A stretch of DNA of 64,000 nt, taken from positions 1-64,000 of the forward strand of contig NZ_JABFMW010000022.1 of the NCBI RefSeq assembly GCF_013359725.1, given 5' to 3'. The notes below the pieces were generated by a model that made no database searches, had not been told where the DNA came from, and saw only the letters and a list, made by a program, of their open reading frames with translations. The DNA comes from Pseudarthrobacter sp. C4D7 (GTDB taxonomy: Bacteria > Actinomycetota > Actinomycetes > Actinomycetales > Micrococcaceae). The translations under genes and the position numbers were made by a program. Position 1 is the stretch's first letter; the number at the start of each line of letters is the position of its first letter. Positions 54,982-63,572 of the stretch are shown piece after piece.

Positions 54982-56789
54982 TCATTCATCGTCGTAGTCA
55001 GCTGTCACCACGGCCTTTAGTTGTGAGGCTGCGGAACATCGCTGACTGATCATCCTTTCGACGGTGGCAATGATCCCCTCCATCAAGCGCTTAGCTTCAC
55101 ATGTGAGCGACTGGTCGAGGTCCGCCGCGGCCCACCCCGCAAGTTTCTTCTTCATCAGATCTAAGTCTTCGTCTTCGCACAGAGCTGACGCAGCCGCCAG
55201 GTGCTTCTTTGTCCTGTTGGACCAGGTTGAACCATTGTCAGCGGGCTTCGCGTCAGGAAGGTTTAGACCTATGTATTCGAAATAGGCACGCTCCTGCAGT
55301 TCACGCGTATAAAGATCCTCAAGCACGCTCTGGCTTCTTCCAGGCACTGAGAGCTTGCGGATACGGTCGCGGTCCAGCGAGGCAATATTGCTCAACTTTT
55401 CGATGACCCCTCTGCCGGAGGAGTCATCGTCAACGATGACGACGACGTCGGACATCATTTCCAAGGCGAACCTTGCTCGATTCGGAAGATTGTCTGCCCC
55501 GACTGCATCCGTGACGGCCAGCCGTCCTTCTGCAAGAGCATCAGCGCATATCTCGGAGTACTTACGGAGTGCGGTCGTGATAACTTGGCAGTCTGTAGGG
55601 CCCTCTGTCAATACCAAGAACTCAGCAGAGGAAAGATTGTCAAAGGGTCGCACGCCTAAGCAATTTCTAATTTGCCCTATTCGATGCACCTCTGTCACTG
55701 AGTTGTTCTCCACAATCAAGTTCTTTTCGAGCTGAGTGCGATTCACGAGGACAGGGCTGTGAGTCGCAACGATTACGTGTTGTTCTCCTGCAATCTCTCT
55801 AAGGACCTGTGCCATCTTGTGTACCGCATCAGGGTGGAGGTGAGCTTCCGGTTCATCGATGGCGAGGAGAACTTGCGAACTTGACCCCCTGTCCGCTAGG
55901 TCATGGAGTAGAGCCATGGTAAGTAGACTCTTAACACCATCTCCTTTTTCGAGAATTGACGTGGAAACACCATCGTCGAGCTCGATGGCATCGATGGAAC
56001 GTAGACCTCCAACGGTGATGCCACCCGTCTGCAGTTGGATCGACAGGTCGCTCCTGCCCTGCATGTAGACATCAAGTCGCTCGCCGATCGATTTAGAAAG
56101 CTCTCGGGCATGTTCTTGATGCAGGGCATCGAGTCGAGAGACCAGTTCCAAATACTCGTTATTTTTGCTAACAAGGCTAGGCGATCAGTAATTAGTTCGG
56201 ATATCACTTCTACTGCTTGGTCTGCCGTTCGAATTGCGGGAACATAAAGAAATGTGAAGTGCTCTTCAATAAATGCGCAGATCTGGCGGCCTGCACGACG
56301 ATATGATCCGGAACCGCCGGGCTTGGGAAAATCGAGGTATATGCCATCTTCGGTAAATGTTATTTCAACGCTCAGCGCACCATTATTTTTAGTACGCGTG
56401 GCTCGCCAAAATTCCGTTCGTTCCTGCTCATCAAGACTAAAATTGAATCTAAGAACCGAAGCCTGCTTAACCCGCCCGTTTTCACGCAACTGGGCCGGGA
56501 AATCGCGCAGCCAGTCGTAGCGTGATCCAGCCTGGTGGGCGGCCTGACTACGCCAGAAGGCGGACCTTGGCCTCGGTAGGTGGGGCATTTCGGCAAGTCC
56601 GGATTCTGAACTTAGGCGAAGGCGGCGTTGGGCTAGTGAGATAGTTTCCATGCCGAGACGTATAGCCTGGAGTATATTGGACTTTCCTTGATTGTTGGGA
56701 CCAATGAGTACGGTTAGTCCTTTCAGATCCACCTCAGTGGGTGCAAGGATGCTTCGATATTTTGTGATCTTTAGAGATTCTAATTCCAT
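54982..56789 (-). pseudogene. OLD-family ATP-dependent nuclease (AAA-TOPRIM), split by a -1 frameshift
   Basis: Two frames together encode one OLD-like protein of about 600 residues. First part (56789 to about 56166): MELESLKITKYRSI, ABC-type Walker A IGPNNQGKSNIL (about residues 29-40). Second part (about 56166 to 54982): EKGDGVKSLL signature, VLLAIDEPEAHLHP Walker B, VIVATHSP switch, then a TOPRIM nuclease with LTEGPTDCQVI and VVVIVDDDSSG. All motifs are intact; only one base is missing at the T5 run 56162-56166. Adding one base gives LALLAKNNEYLELVSRLD as a continuous join. OLD proteins are DNA nucleases in phage defence. The frameshift may be real decay, a sequencing error or, less likely, programmed. 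Base composition is lower in GC than the neighbours. Confidence 0.85.
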
Positions 56790-57098
56790 GCGTATAAGTT
56801 TGTTTCTGTGTATTTCTAGTAAGTGCTATGCGCCCACAAAGAGCGAATAGCTGAGATCAAGTCATCTGCGTGCCAAACGGCTGGGAGTTTTTCCTTTACG
56901 GCTGGCGTAATAAGGGTACGGCTTCAAACCCGACGGGAGTTACGCGGCGGCATTCCCGCCGTAGTGGAAGGTTGGATGCGTCAGCGTAGATCGGTGTCAA
57001 CTCCACTCTGGTGAGGTGGGCGCTGAGCCATTCTTTCCAGGCGAAGGAGTATTGGCGAGTGCCGACAGGTGTCGCTCAAGGTCAGTTGTCCCCGGCCG
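56790..57098. other. 309-base AT-richer gap between the OLD and HsdR_N genes
   Basis: No gene supported. A minus-strand frame reads VGTRQYSFAWKEWLSAHL then TRVELTPIYADASN before it loses sense; it looks like a remnant but I recognise no family. The segment near 56790-56820 is AT-rich and may hold the promoter of the OLD gene on the minus strand. I looked for a tRNA or attachment site and found none convincing. Confidence 0.4.
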
Positions 57099-58190
57099 TC
57101 AAAGGTAGCTCTTGACGGTTGCTCGAAGTGCTTCAGTGTGCTCATAAATTTCCTCGAGGGAATTAATGGGAACCCGGGTTTCTTCCTTGCTGTCGTTGAA
57201 GATGCCGATGTACTTCTGCGTCCGGTTGAAGTGAAGGCGGGCAATGGGCTTGCGGTTGTTATCGTCCAGAAGAACTGCAAAATAGGACTTCGCGTCCCGC
57301 TGAGCGACCCGCACTGGCTTCACCTCGCTGCAGACGATTGCGCGTATAATCTGGTAGCCCTCGATCTCCTCAAGAGTCGTCTCCAAACCATCAGCCTCAG
57401 CGAGGTCCGCCTCTGCAACCGGAGCGCTAGTGACAGCAGCAGGTACTGCCGATTCATCAGTCTGCGGAAATCCGGGGTTTCCGAGGGCTTTCTTCAGCCG
57501 TTCGTTGACTTGGTCATTGAGGAACTGCTTTGTGGCTTTTCCAACCAGCACCGTGAATTGCTCTCGAACCTTTTGCGTGTAAGGCCCCGAATAGACCCGG
57601 GCCGTCAGGAACTTGACCCATTCATCTTCTGGTTCCTTGAACTGTGCCGCCAGAGTTCGTTTCAGTTCGCCAATGTATTTTAATTCACCGGCGGCGCTGA
57701 TGATTGAGTCCAGGTCGAAGACGTCCTTGGAGAGTTTCTGGAGCTCGGGGATCAGGGACTGATCGATGTCGTTCAAATCCAGCACGAGGAAGGGCTTCGC
57801 ATCCATGCGGTTGGGTGCGTCCAAGTCAGTGAAAAACTGATAGACCTCGCCGTTGGTCAGTATGGCGATACGAGCGTTGGTAACTGCGAAGTATCGGAAG
57901 AGCTGTGAGGCATGCTCGATCTTTACAGGCTCCGTCGACTTCTTGCACTCGATCAGAATCTGGACTTCGCCGTCCTTCACGATGGCATAGTCGATCTTTT
58001 CGCCCTTTTTGAGTCCAACGTCGGCGATGAACTCCGGCACGACCTCCAGAGGGTTGAATACGTCGTATCCGAGAATTGTCGAAATGAAGGGCATCACGAA
58101 GGCGTTTTTCGTTGCCTCTTCGGTTTGAATAACGCCCCGTTGCTGACGCACTTTTGCCGCCAAAGCAGCAAGCTTCTCCGCAAATTCCAT
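57099..58190 (-). CDS. Stand-alone HsdR_N-type PD-(D/E)xK nuclease-like protein
   Basis: A 363-residue protein. Residues 1-130 match the type I restriction HsdR N-terminal nuclease: QTEEATKNAFVMPFISTILGYDVFNP, then GEKIDYAIVKDGEVQILIECKKS, where D67 and E81-x-K83 form the PD-(D/E)xK site. Residues 131-265 are a helical region and 280-363 a beta-rich C-terminal domain (YQIIRAIVCSEVKPVRVAQRDAKSYFAVLLDDNNRKPIARLHF). There are no helicase motifs, no HsdM or HsdS nearby. It is likely a nuclease of unknown specificity in defence or a related role. ATG 58190 starts the conserved part; it follows a GGGGGT purine stretch. Confidence 0.8.
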   Translation of the reverse strand: MEFAEKLAALAAKVRQQRGVIQTEEATKNAFVMPFISTILGYDVFNPLEVVPEFIADVGLKKGEKIDYAIVKDGEVQILIECKKSTEPVKIEHASQLFRYFAVTNARIAILTNGEVYQFFTDLDAPNRMDAKPFLVLDLNDIDQSLIPELQKLSKDVFDLDSIISAAGELKYIGELKRTLAAQFKEPEDEWVKFLTARVYSGPYTQKVREQFTVLVGKATKQFLNDQVNERLKKALGNPGFPQTDESAVPAAVTSAPVAEADLAEADGLETTLEEIEGYQIIRAIVCSEVKPVRVAQRDAKSYFAVLLDDNNRKPIARLHFNRTQKYIGIFNDSKEETRVPINSLEEIYEHTEALRATVKSYL

Positions 58191-58331
58191 GTTGTACCCC
58201 CAGTACTTTCCTGTAACCGGACACCACCATGTGCCCGCCAGCAATTTCAAAGCTGCTGCAGCAAAACCTACATCCGAGGAGCGACATTTACACGCAACCG
58301 GCTAATAGCCGCCGTCACGTTGCAGCGTACA

Positions 58332-58371
58332 AAAAACGGACGACGCCGGGTGCCCACCCGCCGTCGTCCGC
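58332..58371 (-). terminator. Rho-independent terminator of the DUF3100 operon
   Basis: On the minus strand, a hairpin with 15-bp arms (58338-58352 and 58357-58371, one mismatch) is followed by a run of six T (58332-58337). It lies 37 bases past the DUF3100 stop. Confidence 0.85.
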
Positions 58372-58407
58372 TCCGCCTAAGCCGCCCGGGATCGGGCTAC
58401 TAGAAGC

Positions 58408-59793
58408 TCAGTGCCACAACCCCAGCGCGAACTCCGCGATCACCGTGGCCAGCAGGAACGATGCCGTGATGGCCACCAGCCCCACGGGGATGATCTTCCA
58501 GCCGATGTTCTTCAGCAGCGGGATGTCCTTGCCCAGGGACAGGCCGGCCAGGGTCAGCATCACGGTGGCGATGGACAGGAAATCCACGGTCTTGACCGCC
58601 GCGTTCAGCGCTTCGGCCCCGAAGAACCACGGGCTGGAGACGTACGCGCCGATAGTCGTGATGAACACGATCGCCGAGATCTTCCGCGTGACCTTCGCCA
58701 GCGCAATGCCCACCAGGACCAGGGCCAGCAGGATTACGTAGCCCAGCACAATCGACAGGGAGAGCCCCTTCGCCGCAATCGACGCCGTTCCAATGCCAAG
58801 GACGGTCAGGACAGACAGCGAGAGCCACAGCGGCAGCTTGATCTCGGCGGAGGACTCGGCCACCCGCTCGCGGAACAGCCGGTTCTCTTCCGCCTGGGCA
58901 GCCTCGCGCTCGGCGTCGGCAGCGGAAACAGCAGGGGCAACAGAGCCACCAGCACCAGAACCAGCAGCCACAACCTCACGGCTCTCCTGCTTCCGCGTCA
59001 GCACCCGGTAGAACTTGTCCGCCAGCGGCAGCGCCACGTAAATGCCCACGTACACACCCAGCACCGTGGTGATCAGGTTGGAGACGGCGGCCATGCCCAG
59101 GATCGCGTCCTGGTCGCCCGGGTACGCGGCTGTGATGCTCGCAACGGACGCGGCCATCATGGACCCGGACCCCACGCCGGCACCCATGGCCAGCGCCAGC
59201 GGGTCGAAGATCTTCCAGTTGGCCACCAGCGAGGTCAGCAGCGTGATGAACACGGCACCGAACAGCGTCCCGAACACGTACATCGCCAGCACGCCGCGGT
59301 ACTGGTCCGAATCCGGCCCGTACTTCTCGGACACCATGGCGAAGGACGGCTCACGGTCCAGCGAGAACGTGGCACCCACCGTCGCCTTGCCCATCCGCAG
59401 CAGCACAGCCAGCGGGAGCGCCAGCACGATGGTGCCCAGCAGATGGCCCACCTCCTGCAGCAGCAGCGCAGGGCCGGCCTTCAAAAGCGTGGGCAGGCTG
59501 GGACCGATGTTGAACGCCAGCCGCGCCACCAGCAGCAGCACCGCCACGCCCACCAGGGCCGCTGCAACCCGCTGCAGGTCAATGCCCAGCGGTTTGAACT
59601 TCTGGATGGACACCAGCAGACCCAGGATCAGGCCCCAGACCATGGGGAAAATGATGATCGCGCCGATGCCCAGATCGATCTTCGCCTGGCCGATGAACTG
59701 GACAGCGAGGGCAATCACGAACGCCAACGCGGCGACGGGGATGGTCAGCCTGGTGCCGGCCTTATCGGTCCGGGCGGTTTTGACAGTGCTCAT
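58408..59793 (-). CDS. DUF3100 membrane protein
   Basis: A 461-residue protein with about 11 predicted membrane segments in two halves joined by a charged loop (about residues 265-320, EREAAQAEENRLFRERVAESS). Repeated features are FPMVWGLILGLLVS and the Gly/Ser-rich AMGAGVGSGSMMAASVASI, which suggest transport. I assign DUF3100, a family of predicted transporters with no established substrate. It starts with ATG 59793 (AGGAAGG upstream), overlapping the M20 amidohydrolase stop by four bases. The coupling suggests it imports the amidohydrolase substrate or exports its product. Confidence 0.75.
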   Translation of the reverse strand: MSTVKTARTDKAGTRLTIPVAALAFVIALAVQFIGQAKIDLGIGAIIIFPMVWGLILGLLVSIQKFKPLGIDLQRVAAALVGVAVLLLVARLAFNIGPSLPTLLKAGPALLLQEVGHLLGTIVLALPLAVLLRMGKATVGATFSLDREPSFAMVSEKYGPDSDQYRGVLAMYVFGTLFGAVFITLLTSLVANWKIFDPLALAMGAGVGSGSMMAASVASITAAYPGDQDAILGMAAVSNLITTVLGVYVGIYVALPLADKFYRVLTRKQESREVVAAGSGAGGSVAPAVSAADAEREAAQAEENRLFRERVAESSAEIKLPLWLSLSVLTVLGIGTASIAAKGLSLSIVLGYVILLALVLVGIALAKVTRKISAIVFITTIGAYVSSPWFFGAEALNAAVKTVDFLSIATVMLTLAGLSLGKDIPLLKNIGWKIIPVGLVAITASFLLATVIAEFALGLWH

Positions 59794-61031
59794 GATGCGC
59801 CTTCCTGGGTAACAGCTTCCTGGGGGGAAGTACGACGGCGGTACGCCGCTTGGGTGAAGCGTTGACGTTGGGTGGGGGTTGAGGCAGCCGCGGCGACGGT
59901 CCACGCCAGTGCGGTACCGGCCTCGAACATCACCCCGTACGCCTGCGGCGTGTCCGCCAGGGCGGCGAACGCGTGCGAATGGATGGGGACGTCCGCGCCG
60001 GGGATGCTCAGCCACGGGTGCAGCGACGGGATGACCTGGGAGATGTTGCCCATGTCCGTGGAACCGCCGCTCAGGCCGGCCGCGGGGGAGGTGTCCTTGC
60101 CGAACGCATCCATCGCAGACGTCCAGTGGGCGGCCAGGTCGTCGTCCTGGATCAGCGGCTCATACAGCGGTTCGGTGTCCTCGAACGCCAGGGTGGTGCC
60201 GGTGGCCAGCGCGGCCCCTTCGAAGCAGCGCCGCACCCGCACCAGCAGGGCCTCGAACTCCGGCAGGGTGAACGCCCGGGCTTCGAACTCCACCACGGCC
60301 TTCTCCGGAATGATGTTGGTGACGTGCCCGGCTTCGGCCACAAAGCAGGCGATCCGGTGGTCGGACGGGATCTGCTGGCGCAGCAGGCCGATCGCCACCT
60401 GGCTGAGCACCGCGGCGTCCGCAGCGTTCACGCCCAGGTGCGGAGCCGCCGCTGCGTGCGCTGCCTTGCCGGTGAACGTCGCCTTGTACCGGCCCACGGC
60501 CTGGGCGCTGGTCCCGGCAGGGTTGTAGGTGACCCCGTCCTGAACGGGATGGACCATCAATGCCAGCCCCACGCCGTCGAACGCTCCCTGCTCCAGCATC
60601 AGCACCTTGCCGCCGCCGTGCTCCTCCGCCGGCGTGCCGATGGCCTTGAGCGTGATGCCCAACTGGTCCACGTACGGCTGCAGGGCCAGGGCCGCCGCAA
60701 CGGACGCCCCGGCAATCAGGTTGTGCCCGCAGGCGTGCCCGATCCCCGGCAGCGCGTCGTACTCCACGCACAGCGCCACGGTCAGTTCACCGCTGCCCGC
60801 GGTCGCCGTGAAGGCGGTGGGCAGCCCGGCGCTGCCGTGCTCCACCTCGAAGCCGCCCTCAGCCAGCAGCGCGGTGATGGCCTCGGCAGACTTCACTTCC
60901 TCGAAGGAGAGTTCCTTGAAGCCGTGGATGTCCTTGGCCAGCGCCTCCACCTGCTGCTTCCAGCGTTCGACGCCGTCCGCCAAGGCAGCGCGCAGGTCAC
61001 CTGCTGCGGGGGTCATGTCAGTCGTATCCAT
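59790..61031 (-). CDS. M20 family amidohydrolase (AbgB/PM20D2-like)
   Basis: A 413-residue metal-dependent amidohydrolase. YDALPGIGHACGHNLIAGAS is the metal-binding motif, in the ACGHNL form of AbgB and PM20D2-like proteins, with GTPAEEHGGGKVLML (metal-activating Glu) and MVHPVQDG after it; the dimerisation domain lies at about residues 175-290. It should hydrolyse an N-acyl amino acid or dipeptide-like amide in the cytoplasm. ATG 61031 is preceded by AGGAGA; ATG 61016 is in frame. It overlaps DUF3100 and is seven bases from the aldehyde dehydrogenase stop. Confidence 0.85.
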   Translation of the reverse strand: MDTTDMTPAAGDLRAALADGVERWKQQVEALAKDIHGFKELSFEEVKSAEAITALLAEGGFEVEHGSAGLPTAFTATAGSGELTVALCVEYDALPGIGHACGHNLIAGASVAAALALQPYVDQLGITLKAIGTPAEEHGGGKVLMLEQGAFDGVGLALMVHPVQDGVTYNPAGTSAQAVGRYKATFTGKAAHAAAAPHLGVNAADAAVLSQVAIGLLRQQIPSDHRIACFVAEAGHVTNIIPEKAVVEFEARAFTLPEFEALLVRVRRCFEGAALATGTTLAFEDTEPLYEPLIQDDDLAAHWTSAMDAFGKDTSPAAGLSGGSTDMGNISQVIPSLHPWLSIPGADVPIHSHAFAALADTPQAYGVMFEAGTALAWTVAAAASTPTQRQRFTQAAYRRRTSPQEAVTQEGAS

Positions 61032-61038
61032 GGGTCTC

Positions 61039-62586
61039 CTAGTAAGACAGCGAGGGGAAGGGGGAGCCGTCGGCGCGCGTGGGCACCCAGACGGCCTTGG
61101 TCTGCGTGTATTCGTCCAGCACACCCGGGCCGGAAGAGCGCCCATGCCCGGAATCGCCGAATCCGCCGAACGGCACCGCCACGTGGATGGTCTTGTACGC
61201 GTTGATCCAGAACGTGCCGGCCTTGACCTCGCGGGCCACGTGATGGGCGCGGGACACGTCCGAGGTCCACACGGCGCCGGCCAGGCCGAAGGAGGTGTTG
61301 TTGGCCCGGGCGATGGCTTCGGCTTCGGTATCGAACGCGTCGGCGCCGACGACCGGGCCGAACACCTCTGTGGTTTCCAGCCGGTTCTGCGGGGTGACGC
61401 CATCCAGCAGCGTGGGCATTACCCAGTGGCCGCCCTTCAGGGCTGAGCCGCTCAGCGACTCCGGCAACGCAGCCCCCGTGAGGCGGCGGCCGCCGTCGTC
61501 CATCCCCGCCTCGATCAGGCCGGTGACCGTGGCGAACTGCTGCGCGGTGATGATGGGGCCCACCTCGGTGTCCGCGCTGAGCGGATCGCCCACCCGCAGC
61601 AGGGCTGCCTTGGCGGCGACCATCTCGACAAACTGCGCGTGCACGCTGCGCTCCACCAGGAGCCGTGAACCGGCCACGCAGGACTGCCCGGCGCCGGAGA
61701 AGATGGCGGAGATGGCGCCCTCGGCGGCGCGCTCCAGGTCTGCGTCGGCGAACACGATGTTGGCACTCTTGCCGCCGAGCTCCAGCAGCGCCGGGATTCC
61801 GGCCTGCGCTGCTGCCACGGCCACGCGGCGGCCGGTGGGGACGGAACCGATGAAGCTGACCTTGCCTACGCGCGGGTCAGTGGTCAGGGCTGCACCGACG
61901 GTCTGGCCCAGGCCGGTGGCCACGTTGAAGACCCCAGCGGGCAGGCCCGCTTCGTACGCGATCTGCGCCAGCCGGACGGACGACGTCGGGGTGAACTCAC
62001 TGGGCTTGATGATCACCGCGTTGCCCGCAGCGAGAGGAGCGGCGGAGTTCCAGCCGGCCGTGAACATCGGCGCGTTCCACGGCGTGATGGCGACGACGAC
62101 GCCCCACGGCACGCGCTCGGTGTAGGTGTGCCAGTTGCCAGGGACCGGAATGGTCTGGCCGGTGAGCTTGTCCGCCCAGCCTGCGTAGTAACCGAACATC
62201 TCGGCAACCTTGGCGGCCTCAGCCCGGGCGTCGCGGATCGGCTTGCCGGTGGTGGCGGATTCCAGGATGGCCAGTTCCTCGGCGTGCTGCTCCACGGCGC
62301 GGCTGACGTTCCGGAGGATGGCGGCCCGCTCAAAACCGTTCAGTGCGCCCCAAACCCGGGCGCCCGCCGTCGAGCTTTCCAGGATGGCGTCGGCACCCCC
62401 GGCGCCGGGGTCGGCGTAGGAGGCGAAGGCCTCGCCGGTGGCTGCTGCGGTAAGGGTGATTCTGCTGCCGCTGCCGGTGGCTATGCGGCCGCCCACGAAG
62501 GCGCCCAGGCCGCCGGGGAAGGCGGCGTCCAGGACTTCATTGGCTGTGGCAGCGGATGAGTGCGTTGGTGCTGTGGTGATGCTCAC
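61039..62586 (-). CDS. NAD(P)-dependent aldehyde dehydrogenase
   Basis: A 515-residue ALDH. PWNAPM and GNAVIIKPSEFTP form the cofactor pocket, GSVPTGRRVA the Rossmann glycines, LELGGKSANIVF the catalytic Glu, GQSCVAGSRLLVE the catalytic Cys and FGPVVGADAFD plus PFGGFGDSGHGRSSG the C-terminal signatures. It oxidises an aldehyde to a carboxylate; closest in style to betaine-aldehyde and gamma-aminobutyraldehyde dehydrogenases. GTG 62586 follows AAAGGA. The open frame upstream overlaps the next gene and is not used. Confidence 0.88.
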   Translation of the reverse strand: MSITTAPTHSSAATANEVLDAAFPGGLGAFVGGRIATGSGSRITLTAAATGEAFASYADPGAGGADAILESSTAGARVWGALNGFERAAILRNVSRAVEQHAEELAILESATTGKPIRDARAEAAKVAEMFGYYAGWADKLTGQTIPVPGNWHTYTERVPWGVVVAITPWNAPMFTAGWNSAAPLAAGNAVIIKPSEFTPTSSVRLAQIAYEAGLPAGVFNVATGLGQTVGAALTTDPRVGKVSFIGSVPTGRRVAVAAAQAGIPALLELGGKSANIVFADADLERAAEGAISAIFSGAGQSCVAGSRLLVERSVHAQFVEMVAAKAALLRVGDPLSADTEVGPIITAQQFATVTGLIEAGMDDGGRRLTGAALPESLSGSALKGGHWVMPTLLDGVTPQNRLETTEVFGPVVGADAFDTEAEAIARANNTSFGLAGAVWTSDVSRAHHVAREVKAGTFWINAYKTIHVAVPFGGFGDSGHGRSSGPGVLDEYTQTKAVWVPTRADGSPFPSLSY

Positions 62587-62623
62587 GGTGTTGTTCCTTT
62601 GGGGACGTTGATGCCGGGAGGCC

Positions 62624-63535
62624 TTAGGCTGCGGGTGTGGATCCGGGGGCGCCGGCCGGGGTGATGGCCGGGGCCACGGCGCGGGCGATTTCGGTGAAGT
62701 CGGCTTTCGGGCCCAGGGCGGCCAGGGCTTCCTGCCACTGGTTGGCAACGGTGGCCAGAAGCGCCGGCTTTTCGCCGATCTGTTCAGCGACGTCCACGGC
62801 GAGGGCGGCGTCCCGGGCCATGAGGCCCATGGAGAAGCCCGAATCATGGCTGCCGGTAAGGACCCAGTTGGGGTACATGCTGGCCGACACCTTGCTGCCG
62901 CCGGACGCACCGCTGATGCTGGCTGCGGCGGTGGCGGGGTTGATGCCGTACGCCTTGGCAACGCCCAGGGCTTCACCCACTGAGGCCAGGTTGGCGGCGG
63001 CCAGGATGTTGTTGAGGAGCTTGACCACGTTGCCGCTGCCTGGGCCGCCAATGTGGCTGTAGTTGCCGCCGGTAAGGGCCATGAGAACGGGCTCCGCGGC
63101 GGCCAGTGCAGTGTCCGTTGCGCCGACGAAAGCACTGAGCGTGCCGGTGGCGGCGCCGTCCCGGCCACCGGAAACGGGCGCATCGATGAACGCGGCGCCG
63201 TGGATTTCCGCGAGTTCGGCCATGCGCTTGCTGGTGGCGGGCTCGGAGGTGGTGGTGTCGATGATGGCAGTGGTGCCGGGCTCCGCAAGCAGCTGCGGCA
63301 CGGTGGTTTCCACGATGCCCGCAGCGGGGAGTGAGAGGACTGCGTAGGGGATTCCGGCCAGGCTGGACAGGCTGTCCGTGGTGCCGATGCCGGACTTTTC
63401 GGCAGCTGTGCGGGCGGCTTCCGAGGGGTCGAAACCGGTGACGTCCCAGCCCGCCTGATGCAGGGTGGCGGCCATGGCTCCGCCCATGGCGCCGAGGCCG
63501 ATCACGGCGACGCGGCGGTTTTGGGGCTCGTTCAT
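62624..63535 (-). CDS. 3-hydroxyisobutyrate dehydrogenase-family oxidoreductase
   Basis: A 303-residue beta-hydroxyacid dehydrogenase. VAVIGLGAMGGAMA is the N-terminal dinucleotide motif, FIDAPVSGGRDGAATGTL the substrate-binding motif, and GNVVKLLNNIL carries the catalytic lysine. It converts a beta-hydroxy acid to a semialdehyde, NAD(P)-linked. Together with the aldehyde dehydrogenase 37 bases downstream it would oxidise alcohol to aldehyde to acid in one pathway. Operon start is in the RpiR gene region to the right. Confidence 0.88.
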   Translation of the reverse strand: MNEPQNRRVAVIGLGAMGGAMAATLHQAGWDVTGFDPSEAARTAAEKSGIGTTDSLSSLAGIPYAVLSLPAAGIVETTVPQLLAEPGTTAIIDTTTSEPATSKRMAELAEIHGAAFIDAPVSGGRDGAATGTLSAFVGATDTALAAAEPVLMALTGGNYSHIGGPGSGNVVKLLNNILAAANLASVGEALGVAKAYGINPATAAASISGASGGSKVSASMYPNWVLTGSHDSGFSMGLMARDAALAVDVAEQIGEKPALLATVANQWQEALAALGPKADFTEIARAVAPAITPAGAPGSTPAA

Positions 63536-63572
63536 AGTGGGGTACTCCTGGGGGATATCGAAGGATGGGGGC

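Noticed and set aside
56100..56170. Programmed -1 frameshifting in the OLD gene
   Set aside because: The slip is possible at AAA codons, but there is no standard heptamer and no evident downstream hairpin, so decay or error is more likely. Kept only as an alternative.
56930..56960. tRNA 3'-end-like sequence near CTTCAAACCCGAC
   Set aside because: A T-loop-like string alone; no acceptor stem or anticodon arm can be formed around it.
54982..58190. Gabija-type defence system
   Set aside because: Gabija needs a UvrD-like helicase beside the OLD protein. The neighbour here is an HsdR_N-type protein with no helicase motifs.
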